A DNA stretch of 64,000 nt from Ptiloglossa arizonensis (Eukaryota; Arthropoda; Insecta; Hymenoptera; Colletidae), in NCBI RefSeq assembly GCF_051014685.1, contig NC_135060.1, positions 1,116,001 to 1,180,000 of the forward strand, written 5' to 3'. Of the stretch, positions 1-10,963 are shown in pieces (the stretch's first letter is position 1; each line of letters starts with the position of its first letter). Position numbers and translations under genes: made by a program. The notes beneath the pieces were generated by a model. The model was not told the DNA's origin. It searched no databases and saw only the letters and a list, made by a program, of their open reading frames with translations.

Positions 1-3000
1 TTCGCGAATGCCCTTAGAACTTTTATAGCCTCTCAAGGTCGTTTACGCGAGTTTTTAATCAAATGTTACAATAATAGCACCGCGTGCGTTTCTCAACGCG
101 ACCGAACTCTCGCATCGAATCGAAGACTCGCAATTCTTCGAGTTTTTTTCATTTAATAATCAACGGTATTCCCATTTTTAAACGTTGCAGCTCCGCAATC
201 AACGATGCCATCTTCAGTGGGAGTGAGGAGAAATCTTTGTCTTCTTAAATTGTTACATTTCTAGACTATGTTCTGAAAAACTTGTATAGCGATAAAATGA
301 TCAATGTTGAAGAAATAAGTGTTCCATCGTTTAGAAATTCGATAAGTCGTTTAAGTTAAAAACACGGTTGCGTCCAGAAACATATAAAGATGAGTCCGGT
401 TCGAAAGTGAAATACAGTTTTGATCGAGCCACGAAAATTCGAGACGAGTTATAAATATTACAGTTCGCCGGTCCGCCCCTTGAACCTCGTTCACGCATCC
501 CCTGTGAAAATACGAAGAGAACGCATTAGAAGATATCGTCGCCCACGAGCAGCCGACTTTTCGCCGCGTGTAGGCATCATTAGTGGATGGGTTCCGTATA
601 TGAAATCGAATGCGACGCGTACCGAGCGCAGTCAACACAAGCACGTCGAAACCGTCGATTCTTCTGAACGAACTGGTCCGGCAAGGTGAGGGGACTTCCG
701 GCCCCGGGCCGCTATTATTCGTGGGTGCCGCCTGGGTGTGACGAAGGTGAGTCAAGAGACGCTAGTGATTTAGGCTCTCTTCGGTTCCGAGATCATCGCG
801 AATGATACACGCGCGTGCACACGGCGCACACTCGCAAGTCAATTGATGGCATTAATTGTCAAAACCTTGCACGTCGCGTGCTCCATTAATTCCGCCGTGT
901 GAATTTTTATTTGGATAGATGCACAGAGGTTCGCTACTACTTTTATTTACAAGATGCAAGTGCATTCATTGCGTTATTTATAAAATTTGATTTTTTGGAG
1001 ACGATGAATTCCTCGATGTACTTTCTAATCAAAGTTTTGTCCTTAAATATTTTCTTTATTAAGAAGTGGATCTTTCAAAAAGTGGTGAAAAGTTTACGGT
1101 AAATGTGCAATACGCGGTTTTAAGTGAGCTAACCTTGTTTATTCAAATTATGTTCAGTGAAATAATATTCGAGTGTTTGAATTTCATCTCCACGCGGTAC
1201 GTAAAAAATTCCAAATTTCTTCTTTCGAGTAATCGAATCGCAAAAAAATTCGACCCGTTGTTCGCTACGGATGAACAATTACATCAAACTTAGAGAGACG
1301 ACGTGAAAAGTACTTTGAAGCAACGTATATAATTCTCAAAGACTTTTGTAAGAGAGGCGCATCAGATCCTTTATCTACATGTCCATCGTTGTCACCCGTT
1401 TCTAAAGCTCCAGGATTATTGTCGAGCGTGCAGTTAGGGCGACGAGTCGTAAATTCGTCCAACACTGTAGCGTATCGCGAGTGTAGCACGAATACGCTAT
1501 CTCTATTATAAATTAATATAATAGAGCCCCATTGAAACTGACTTACACGTGTAATAGAATAGGACTTGAACCGTGGTTTACCGGTTTATTGTAAGATTAT
1601 GGCCAATGTGGAGGTTGAAGGATAACTTTAAAGGCGGTTCGAACGTACTTTGAATTTATCGATATTGGTAACAATACGATCGTTATTTTAAACACGACAA
1701 CGTAATAAAATCGAAAACAAAGAACGCGACAACAATGAAACGTTCGAACACGAAATCTAAACAGCGATTCTAGGAATTGAATTCTCGAAAAGTTATAAAC
1801 AATTTTGTTTCAATTTTATACAAAGATTTATTGCAACGTTTCTTATTGCATTATTGAACACTTGTACTCTAATTTACGTATACTGTAAACTCTTATTTTA
1901 TTAACAAAATGGAAGCTATTGTTTTTATCCTGTAATATATACTATCCTCTCGTGTACGAAGTACGCAAGAAATAACACTTGTTAGTATTGTATAGCTAGC
2001 GAGTTATTCATTATCGTTTAAAGCGACACTTGTCAAAAAATGTGTCAACAATTGGACCGTTTATCTTGGTCGATATTTTTGCAAAATTATTAATTATTTC
2101 CGTTCTCAAACTATCGTTTGCGTTTCCAAGTTCTGTATTGGTTCTTCGGTGCAATTCTTACCGTTTGGGGGTGAAGAGTAGCAGATTCCAAGAATTTGTT
2201 TTTCGAATGAAGATTCCAGGAAGTGACCGCTGCCTCGGCGTGACAGTTTATAGCATTGCCTGCATCGAGTCTAGGGCAATGTGTCTTAACCTTAACGGCA
2301 CACAACTGTGACAATTATTGAACAAACCTATCAGAATAATTAGACGAATTGTTACCTTTACTTTTCACAATCTTATTCCGAGCGTCTGGATGTTTCCCGT
2401 ATAGGATGTACGCAAGTTGACGATTTTTATCACCACGAAGTTCGCACTTCTTTCGATTCGGCCAATTTCGTCGGAGTCGCTTTGCGCGCATAACTGTGCA
2501 TAAGCAAAATTTATGCCAGGCGATTTGATTACCGCGATATAAACTTGATGCGGACTTGGACGACAAGACGGGGACATACATCACGTGCTCGGTTTAAGCC
2601 TGGTCGCTGTACCCTGGTACCATTCCTGGTAACCAACGACGCCCTACGTTCCGTTCTTTCTTCTTTTGTTTCAGAGCCGCGGTATTCTTCCTCGTCCTTT
2701 TCTTTCAACCATTTGTTGATCATTTTTTACTTATTTAAACGGCTGCTTCTTTCGCGAGCGGGCCGAGTGCACAACGGATCGAATATAGACGCAACTCGCA
2801 GCTCGCAATACCAACGATTGACGAGTCAACAATTACCATTTATCGGGTGGCTCTTAATTCTACAACCCTACAATTTGCCCAAGTTTTTGGCACGTGGTAC
2901 TTAATATACCATTTTGTCGAAAGATTTGAATAAACATCGAATATACGACGCTTATTAAACGTTTACTTAGATTTGTGTATACATCAGTGCTGTCGATATT

Positions 3001-3569
3001 CGAAGCAATATTTAAAAGAAATCGTATTCGGATAAGATTGAAATTTTGTTCAGAAACGATAGGTTCGCAAACACGCAAAGTCGTAGAGATTTTGAGAAAG
3101 ATTCGAAAATTACTAGGAAACGCAGCGGCGTACTTTCCGTATCTGGATTCACATAGGACCGGGACCATCAGGAATCTTCTCATTTCAAAAATCCTCTCGT
3201 TTCGGCACACCGTTCCTTCGTCACTTCTTTCGACCGCCTTCCCCTCCACGGTGACCCACGTCTCCGTCGTTAGTTCATCCCGCTCCATTGCACGGCTACA
3301 GTCCGTAAACGAGATAACGAGATCAAATTTATGATGCCAGATCCCCAACGAAAATATGATAATCGCGGTTAATGCCGAACACTGCCAAGGGCCCGAGTTT
3401 CGTGGCCAAAGCAACGGAAAGTAGGTACTTGGAACAACTAATTTCTCTATTGTATCCGACCGGAGCTAACCGAAATCTAATACAAAAATAAAAACCGTTC
3501 GAGGGGGAACGTCGCGTCTCGATGATTCGAACGGTCGTGGAATTTCTAAAATTTTTAGGATACTCGCTA

Positions 3570-3572
<3 letters not shown>
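1..3572. other. unique non-coding stretch
   Basis: No frame in this stretch shows a recognisable domain, and the open frames (up to 184 codons, on the minus strand at 2860-3414) overlap frames on the opposite strand. The part from about 900 to 2100 is clearly AT-rich, with many stop codons in all frames. I see no tandem repeat, transposon end or RNA gene here. Intron or intergenic spacer is the most economical reading. Confidence 0.5.

Positions 3573-3628
<56 letters not shown>
3573..3628 (+). repeat. (GA)n microsatellite, about 28 units
   Basis: An uninterrupted run of alternating G and A covers 56 bases and ends in a short AAAGAAGA tail. It produces spurious Arg-Glu and Leu-Ser open frames on the two strands. 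Long pure GA runs are targets of GAGA-type factors in insects and are length-polymorphic; whether this one is bound cannot be told from sequence. Confidence 0.97.
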
Positions 3629-3632
<4 letters not shown>

Positions 3633-4650
3633 AGACGAGTAAAACCGTGGAAACGATGCGAAAAGGAAAAGAAAGCATGCGACGAATCGCGAAGCCTCTC
3701 CTTAATGGCAGTTGATGTCGAGGTGGGTAAAACAATACCGCAACAAAGTCTCGGCGGAGGAAGCTAATTCTGTCAGCATTCAGAAGATCGTTTCGTTTCC
3801 TGATGCCTCAAAAGCCGCCGTCCGAGGTAAAACCAAACAGGACAATTTGTTACGAGGAGGCAGCCTTTACACCCGTACAGCAACCGGCAGCAGAGCTAAA
3901 TGGAGGTTAGCGCTGTGCTGGGCCATCGTCGGAATTTTATTATTCAGGTTCCTACACACTGTGCCGGTGAAATCTTTATTTGGAATCATTCCAAGAACAA
4001 TAACGTATCTACCCCCCGGTCCCCCGTGGCTCCCCTCCTCTTTCCTTTCCTTTCCTCTTCCGCCGCGTTTCCACCTCCCCCTCCCAACCCTCCATCCGAC
4101 TGTCCATCCCTCCTGGTCCCTTCCCTCCTCAAAGCCAGCGTAACCAGCGCCAAATAAAACTAAAGGTAACCCAGTTATTTTCTGTTTGCGCTGTCCGATG
4201 ATTCCCCCAGATATGATGGCTGCTCTCGAGGCCCCCTCGTTGGTAGTGCCGGCACGCGTGTATCATCGTGCATATAAATCAGTCGACGAGGATCAGATAG
4301 GATTTCAGAAATATAAAATACACGGCGATATTAAAAAACAAAAGGAGGCAAGGCCGTGGCACGGAACGAGCAACAGCCAGGAGGGGGCCCCCGGAGAGTA
4401 GTCACGGTGAAGGAGATTGTCGGCGGGACAAGAGAAGCTGTGGTGATTGGTGGCCACGATTCGGCCCGCGATACAACTTGTTTACGCGAATTTCGGGCTA
4501 ATTTATACGCGTTCTGCGAGCCACGGAATCGGGTTTTGAAGACGCGGCGACTGGAACTAGTTCAATCGGGATCCGAACCAAATTGTCTACGACGCGAAGA
4601 AATTTCGAGAACCGTGCCCCTAGAACCCACCAGAGGGGTCGTTTCACACG
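3629..4650. other. non-coding stretch with C-rich tract
   Basis: Low-complexity pyrimidine-rich sequence lies at about 4011-4135 (runs of CCCC, CCTTTCC, CCCTCC). Open frames across it are proline/serine-rich by composition only. I recognise no gene. The 143-codon plus-strand frame at 3712-4143 has a hydrophobic stretch near its middle, but its C-terminal part is simply the translated C-rich tract. Confidence 0.45.
4011..4135 (+). repeat. C/T-rich low-complexity tract
   Basis: The plus strand is almost purely C and T with many CCCTCC and CCTTTCC words. Such strand-asymmetric tracts can form unusual structures or act as polypyrimidine signals, but no splice acceptor with a plausible exon follows. 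Confidence 0.6.
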
Positions 4651-4659
4651 TTTCGAATT

Positions 4660-4855
4660 TCTTTTCAAAGTTGTTCGGTTATCGACGAACCTTTTGCCTG
4701 CAATATTCGGTGACGGTTATTACGAAACGGAACGCTAATTCTATTCGTAAATTAATTCGTCCGTTCCCCTTCTACTTTCGAAGACACGTAGGAAATCCGG
4801 TAGATTCGGGAATACGTTCATCGTCGGTAGTTTTGGCGTTAATCTCTTCGGATTT
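4660..4855 (+). repeat. dispersed repeat family, copy 1
   Basis: This segment resembles 8870-9050. Shared pieces in the same order are a CAATATTCG word, then CGTAAATTAATT, then a CCTTTCCCC/CGTTCCCC word, and finally AATACGTTCA(T/C)CGTCGGT followed by GTTAATCTCTTCGG. The distal part recurs at 47290-47400 and 56500-56580. Multiple diverged copies in the same orientation suggest an old non-autonomous mobile element or a duplicated regulatory unit; no terminal repeats were found. The overlapping minus-strand frame at 4741-5280 (179 codons) is therefore doubtful as a gene. Confidence 0.55.
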
Positions 4856-6850
4856 TCGGCGACCGGTGAGAAATATTTGACACTCGCGACGAGGGTTGCT
4901 CGTAATTTCATCGAGCGACGGTGTTCGATCCCGATACCGGGTATTCCGGTCTCGCGTCTTGGCTTCGTTCGTTCAATCTGCACCGCGTCGGTAAACTGCC
5001 TCGTTTCGAGGGAAAGTGACCAATGACTCGTTGTACGGTGACGAGGAGCACGGACGCATCCTTGAACAGCCGAGTCTTGAAAACTATAAAGGAGCTGTTC
5101 ATTACGACCAGTTGCTCCAGTTACCTGGCGAGGTAGGGTTGCGAAGGCTCGGCCGGGGTATAAAGGGGAACGTAAAAACAATGTATAATATCGCCGGGCT
5201 ACTAGGCGAAGAAAGCTAGAAGAGGGCAACGAGCAACGGAAGGGGATAGAGCGGAGAAGGAGGTGGCTGGGAGCACTCAATTCATCAAGGAGTCGACGGC
5301 ACGTAATTTAAGACTGCTTTTAACTCTTGGGTGTCGCAATTTATGTGAGCTTCTTACAAAAGAATGGCGCTCTTCTCGCTCCCGTACACACCACTACTAA
5401 CCCGGAGCATCGCCATCCTGATCTCCCTCCCCCTTCCGTTACGGTGGCTTGTATCACCCCCTCGGGCCACCCCTTCTTAAGGTTCTAGCACCGCGAAACC
5501 CTGCCGGTGCTGGTGGGTTCAATGACGTCCGTGTGCGAGACCAACCTGGGTCCGTATAAACGACGTTTACTTTTTCTGTCCAATTTGTCACAGATTAGGC
5601 GGGTTATAAATTCGCACCGCATTACCGTGGCCGACACACCTAACATAATTAATGTTGCGTTCATTGAAACCTACTGCTACGAATCTGCCGCTGATTTCGA
5701 CTCCTCCGCGGAAATCGACGATACGCCAACGATCGCGACTCTCTGCGACAAACGAGGAGATTTTTGCCACCGGGTAATATACGAGTCGAACGCCCTAACT
5801 TCTTACGAATCCTATTAATTTTTCAACGAGACAGTTCGACCTCTTCACTTCTTAGAAAAAAGATGCTACAAATTGGACGTGGAACAGAGAATCCTACAAG
5901 ATCGTCCACCGAAACTAGAAAGTTTTCTTCGACTCGAGCACTTGGAACAACATTGTTACCGTTACTCGGGCGCAGCTGTTAAAGTGTTAAATATAGAGCG
6001 GTTTGTATCGTAGTTCGGAGAATAGACGATTAAACGTTGAAAGATATTCGTATGGACGAGTATTCTTAAATGGGAACTAAATTCGTAGTTACCAACGATT
6101 GTTCGTTGATAGTTGAAGTTTCCGATCGTTGCCCGGTGCGTTCTGTCGTATATCGAATACCATACGATCTAAATAACGCAAATGAGTAAGTCGTTTTGCG
6201 AGCATAGAAAGAGAACACGGGTACCCATTTGCAAAGAAGAATGTACGTGACTGTTAGAGAACGGACATCAGCGAAAATTAATCGACTGTAATTCTTGCAA
6301 GTCGTATATATAATTAACGAGCAAGTGCAGCACCTGTACTTACAGGTCGAAACCCTTGTCCCGCCTCAGCACGCATCGTGCGTGGATGGATCAAGAGAAG
6401 ATTCCGTCCGCCCTTTCTGCGTTCGCTCGGTAGCCGTTAGAGACGCCCCTGCGTCTCTGGACGTTATCAAATCATCGTTTGTTTACACCTAAGCCTTAAA
6501 TTAATGATTAGGGCACCCTTCCTCCGCGGCGTGATGCGGCAAATCTTAAAGCCTGCCGCCCAAACGTCGTATACCAGGTGTCTCTCTGAAAACATTTCAG
6601 ACTTCAATTATGACTTTATTACGACGCTGCTCGCGGTTACCTTAAGAAAGAGGGATCCGGTTCGCGTACGATGCTACAATTATCGATCGTGTTTCTCGTC
6701 GCGGGACCTACTCCGGATTGAGAAATTTCGCGCGGAATGTTAATTGCGTACGTTACAGACGAACCCAAACCGAAAGTCATCAATGAACAGACCCGAACCT
6801 GACGATCCCGTCACCCGTTACATCCTTCAAACTACACGCGGACTCGGTGG
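4856..6850. other. unique non-coding stretch
   Basis: I see no gene. A TATAAAGG word at 5159 on the plus strand lacks an initiator at the expected distance. Open frames of 60-110 codons around 5507-5982 match nothing I recognise and have no supporting splice context. Confidence 0.45.
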
Positions 6851-6855
6851 CCAGA

Positions 6856-7032
6856 ATATATCCCCTTAATTATCCTGTGTGTGCATTCTGAGTGTGAACT
6901 CTCCATTAATCATAGGAGAAGAGAAGGGTAGGTTGCCGTCGCTATAGCCGGAGCGATTTTAATTCAGACTGGCCGCTCCATATGTATTCTACGGAGCCCA
7001 CGGGATCATTAGTAACGTTAGGTGGACACCTC
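6856..7032. other. candidate conserved regulatory block
   Basis: Compared with its flanks this stretch is poorer in the CGA/TCG words that dominate the window and richer in homeodomain-type cores: CCTTAATTATCC, TCCATTAATCATAGG, GATTTTAATTCAG, plus CATATG. That texture is typical of non-coding elements under constraint in insects. This is an inference from composition alone; an alignment to related genomes would decide it. Confidence 0.25.
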
Positions 7033-7318
7033 CGAGTCGTTCTTCATTCTGATGATGCCACTGCCTCAGAATCCACCGATCCGCGTCGTCATTGGCGACC
7101 GACACCGTATCTGCGTCGGTTCTGAAGGAAACCAGGAACATGTCTGGTTCTCCGGACGAAAGTTCAATGCACGATGAAAGGCATCGGAAACCAAGGGACC
7201 GAATGGGACTGCGCTACTGTTCGGGGAGTGACCTATTGTGAGATCTAAGCCGATCGTTGTGAAATATTTGCTTCGGTTGCTTTCATCGCGATCCATGGAT
7301 TTATTTCTCTCGAAATTC

Positions 7319-7411
7319 GAAAGTTGCGTCGAAACTAATTTTGGAGAACCGTCCGGGTCAGAAGTCTTTTATATCGGTTGTAAATTGAAAATTCGTCTGG
7401 ACGCAACTTTC
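7319..7411. repeat. perfect 12-bp inverted repeat around an 81-bp core/spacer
   Basis: GAAAGTTGCGTC at 7319-7330 is mirrored exactly by GACGCAACTTTC at 7400-7411. The whole unit is 93 bp. It could be a tiny MITE remnant or a hairpin-forming segment of a transcript; there is no clear target-site duplication on the two sides. Confidence 0.6.
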
Positions 7412-7419
7412 AAGCAAAA

Positions 7420-8860
7420 ATAGTAAAACTGTATCGAAATAGACGGTCCTCGATTGCTCCGTTTTCTCGTTTAAGAACACGGTGTCGTGATACATTTCCG
7501 ATAAAACTTTCCTTCCAACGATACAAACTGCTATTACATTTTCCAATTTTTTCAGAACGGATTAAAATTATGCACGTACGTCTATAAATACGCAACAATG
7601 TCAATTAAGTACAGAGATATCTTTACCTTTCTCTCCGAAAATTCACGAATCCTCGATTCGTGACAATTTATAAGACTATCTTACAATTAGTAAAGTGTCT
7701 ATAGTTATGAAATTGTGTCGCAGTGAAAGGATGACTCTCGTGACCGGGGGATTTGCATCGTTCTTAGACCGAGTTGCTTATTTTAGAACCGGCAGGTCAT
7801 CGATCGTGCGTATCGAGGAGTAGCATTGCGATAGGATAACCAGTCACGCATCAACATCTTCTATCCGGAATGCATTTTCTGATCGGAGACAGCTATAATT
7901 TTAACTCGTGCAGAAAAGTGCGTGACAGCGGCTAGTTGGATTTTCCGCGTAAGATAGGGCGCACTCATATGCCTCCGCGTAACGACCGTTTCATGGGAAA
8001 TAACGTATAAAATGAATTGGCTATAAAGCCGGTAGCTACGCGGCCAGCGGAGTTATTCGTACCCCGCTTCTGCGTGTACTCGTGTACCCTATAACTTGAC
8101 ACCCTAGCCGCATCGGGCAACCATAACGCGTATATACATCGAGCGTATATCAGTATAATCCATCTTAAATCCGGATCCAATTTCTCTCAAACGCCATAGT
8201 AAATTTGGCATTACGAATTTCTTGCGACCGCGACGGTATTTGTCGCTCGATCGGGCTGGAAACGTACACTCTGTTTCTTCTGGACAGACAGTGGAACTGA
8301 TATTCCCACCGGTCTCCTTCGAGGCGATTTTCTAGGGCGTAACGTGGATAATAAAAGTTTATTCCTTCGTGGTTTGATGCCTTTTCTCGTAATTTGCGAG
8401 TATCGAAGATGAGAATGTAAAAGAAAAGCCGCCTTTAATCGCGAGGCTATTGGAATTTTAAACGTAGCTCATTAGCCTTCGCGGGAAATATTCGGCATAT
8501 TAAACGTTAATTATCAGACATGGAAATTGGTTGGAAAGTTTTTAATACACGAGTAAATAACTCCTCGGCTTGATAGTTGAGATACAATTTCTGGTGTAGT
8601 TCGCGGTACCAATTTCGCGGTAAATGGTATGTAGTAATTCCTCGTTAAAAATTCAAACGTTCACCTCGATAAAAGTTTTCGACTCGTCCCCGTCATTTAT
8701 GACAGTCGACTCGTGTAACCGGGGACTGTACGCGCAAAACCAAATCGAGTTGAATTTTAACTACCGATGAAAGTAAAAGTTTTCGTCGCATCTTCGTCTA
8801 AGTATTTTTAATAAACAGGCAAGGATTCGGACCACTTTTAATAACGCGCAATTGAAAGTT
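7420..8860. other. unique non-coding stretch
   Basis: No gene, tandem repeat or transposon end was recognised. Around 7960-8060 there is a denser patch of palindromic words (GGCTATAAAGCC, CCGCGTAA, GCGGCC) that may be regulatory, with no further support. Confidence 0.45.
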
Positions 8861-8869
8861 TGGCTCGTT

Positions 8870-9050
8870 TCGAACTTCCTTTTAATGTTACTCGATTATT
8901 AACGGTGTCTCTGCCTACAATATTCGTGGACAATTGTCAAAGTAGACAACTAACGGTACTCGTAAATTAATTTGCCCTTTCCCCGTCCAACATCGAAGAT
9001 ACTGTGCAGTTCGATAGAAACGGTAATACGTTCACCGTCGGTGGTTCTAA
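8870..9050 (+). repeat. dispersed repeat family, copy 2
   Basis: Same word order as 4660-4855: CGTTTCGAA then TTC, CAATATTCG, CGTAAATTAATT, a CCTTTCCCC word, and AATACGTTCACCGTCGGTGGTT at 9025. Divergence from copy 1 is considerable, so the duplication is old. The two copies lie about 4.2 kb apart in the same orientation. Confidence 0.55.
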
Positions 9051-10730
9051 TGATGATCCAGCTTCGCCTCCAATTTAAATTCCTTCCCGATCAGTGTGCA
9101 TCTCTGTCCGAACATTTGCGTTTCTTCGGCGTATAAATTTCGTCGAGAGTCCCTCCGGAGTATTTAATTCCGCGCGATACATTCCATTACGCGTTTCCCG
9201 CGCGATGGAAAACAGGGAATTGGCCGTGACCGGGAAAAAGGAAGAGCGACTCGGTTTGCGGTACAGCAAAGCCGACCACACGCGGATGGCCGAAGGCAGA
9301 GGCTGTCGTCGATACATCCTCGTCGATACGGACACGTGTTGCCCGACACCTTTCTCCGGCGTGCCTCTAGTCTCTCTTTCGGCCCTCCGGCCGACTCGTA
9401 AACATACAATGCGGCCAGCTACACGCGATATTATACACGCTGCGGTCACGGCGTGTTACGACCCGTAACGGCATTCACCGCGTGCCGAACTGCAAACGCA
9501 TTCGTGACTTTTTAAAAATGTCGCGATCACGTCACACGCAAGGGTCCGAGAACGGTGCCTCATTAGTTCGCCCGATCGCTCTTTGTTTCTCCGAGACCGG
9601 GAAACAAAAACAACACGGGCGCGTGGGCGGCGAGATCAAAACGGAACGTCTTCGGAGGACGCCTTCCTAGAACAAACGTTAACAAAGCCTTAATTCCCCC
9701 CTTTCGTGGAAATTCTATTTTTCCTCCTTCCCAAATCTAACACGGCCAGACTTCTCGATCGTCTCTCTTCCTCCCGTTATCGAATACTTCGATCGAGGAA
9801 ATTTCTCGAACTGAACATTATATTTGAGTGTAACTTTTTTTTTTAGTTACACGAGACACGAAAAATACAACGTTTATCTGCGCGAACAGTGCGTTCGATC
9901 TTTGAATTGTCATTTACATCTGTCGATTTTCGTTTGGTTTTCGTTTGATTTTCGATTCAAAGCCATTAACTGGTTTGTCGAATCTACCGAAAACTTTCAT
10001 ACTTGGCAGTTCTGGCCAAAGTGGTACTTTCGTCCCACTTTTGAAGGATTACGGCCTCGGGTTGCAGTTGCAATCGCAATACCAACAATTTGCCGCTGAT
10101 TCCCGATTCCACGAAGCTTTTGAAAGACCGCCCACGTAAGCAGCCATGTTCGGAAAGTCGAAGGGCCTCGCAAGGACGATCGAAGGTTGCGTCTGTGGTC
10201 AGAATCTATATAATCGATTCTGATTGCATTGAAGCCCGGTAGTGGTAGCGTTGATTGGTGCATTCATAAATATCCATTAGCAGACAATGTCGGTAATGAT
10301 CGGGCCTGCAGGCTACGCCCTGCCAGGCAAAGGGCTCCAGTAGCTTCCCTGGTAGCGTTCGTAGACGAGAAAGAAGATTGCGATTGTAGCACGCCATCCG
10401 TCTACATCTCCTCGCGCCATCGTCCTTTTTTCTTCATCTTCCAGCCTTTCTCTCTTTCGATCTGTTTGTCTCATTGGAATACCTGCCCGATGAACGCATT
10501 CGATTTCGGGTGTATGTGTATCGGGTGGCCTTCGATCTATCCTGTGTTAGGAGGAACGGACGTCAGATCCAAGGCCCGCCGTTCGGGAGCCATCGATGGA
10601 GGAGTCGATCCGTAACTTGACGTCCGAGTTTCACGCGTGTCCCGATGGGACTAAAAAGTCCAGATACGAGAACCGTATCTTCAATTCTTATATACAATAT
10701 TACGTATAATTTATTAATTTCTTCCTATAT
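9051..10730. other. unique non-coding stretch
   Basis: The two 124-codon frames at 9075-9449 (minus) and 9094-9468 (plus) are antiparallel shadows of a stop-poor, CpG-rich patch and neither has a recognisable domain. A 128-codon plus frame at 10229-10615 is likewise unrecognised. A T-run sits at 9835-9844. Confidence 0.4.
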
Positions 10731-10733
10731 ACC

Positions 10734-10963
10734 TTAACACGTTGAGTTTCCTATATTGAAGCACGTTCTCGACATTCGTTCAAACTGTAGCGTGGAAAGT
10801 GAAAATATTCGATAGCTGGTGTTATCTATTATTTTACAGCACCGGCAACGACGGTAATATTATTTCACGAGCATTAAGTTTCACTTTTTATAAACGTTTC
10901 GAGCAAACGCAACAAGTTTAACGCGCCAATCACCGGTGACCACCGTGACACTCAACGTGTTAA
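10734..10963. mobile_element. piggyBac-type MITE, 222 bp
   Basis: The element starts just after TTAA (10734-10737) with CACGTTGAGT and ends with ACTCAACGTG just before a second TTAA (10960-10963). The terminal ten bases are perfect inverted repeats and similarity continues for several bases inside. TTAA target duplication is diagnostic of the piggyBac superfamily. The right end carries a subterminal ACCGGTGACCACCGTGAC, a palindrome-rich arrangement common in these families. There is no transposase, so it is non-autonomous. The intact ends and duplications suggest a fairly young insertion. Confidence 0.85.

Noticed and set aside
3466..3767. Open frames with Ser-Leu or Arg-Glu repeats on both strands
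   Set aside because: They are translations of the (GA)n microsatellite.
5159..5190. GGTATAAAGGGG as a promoter
   Set aside because: No initiator or DPE at the expected distance and no exon downstream.
4741..5280. 179-codon minus frame
   Set aside because: It overlaps a dispersed repeat copy and has no recognisable domain.
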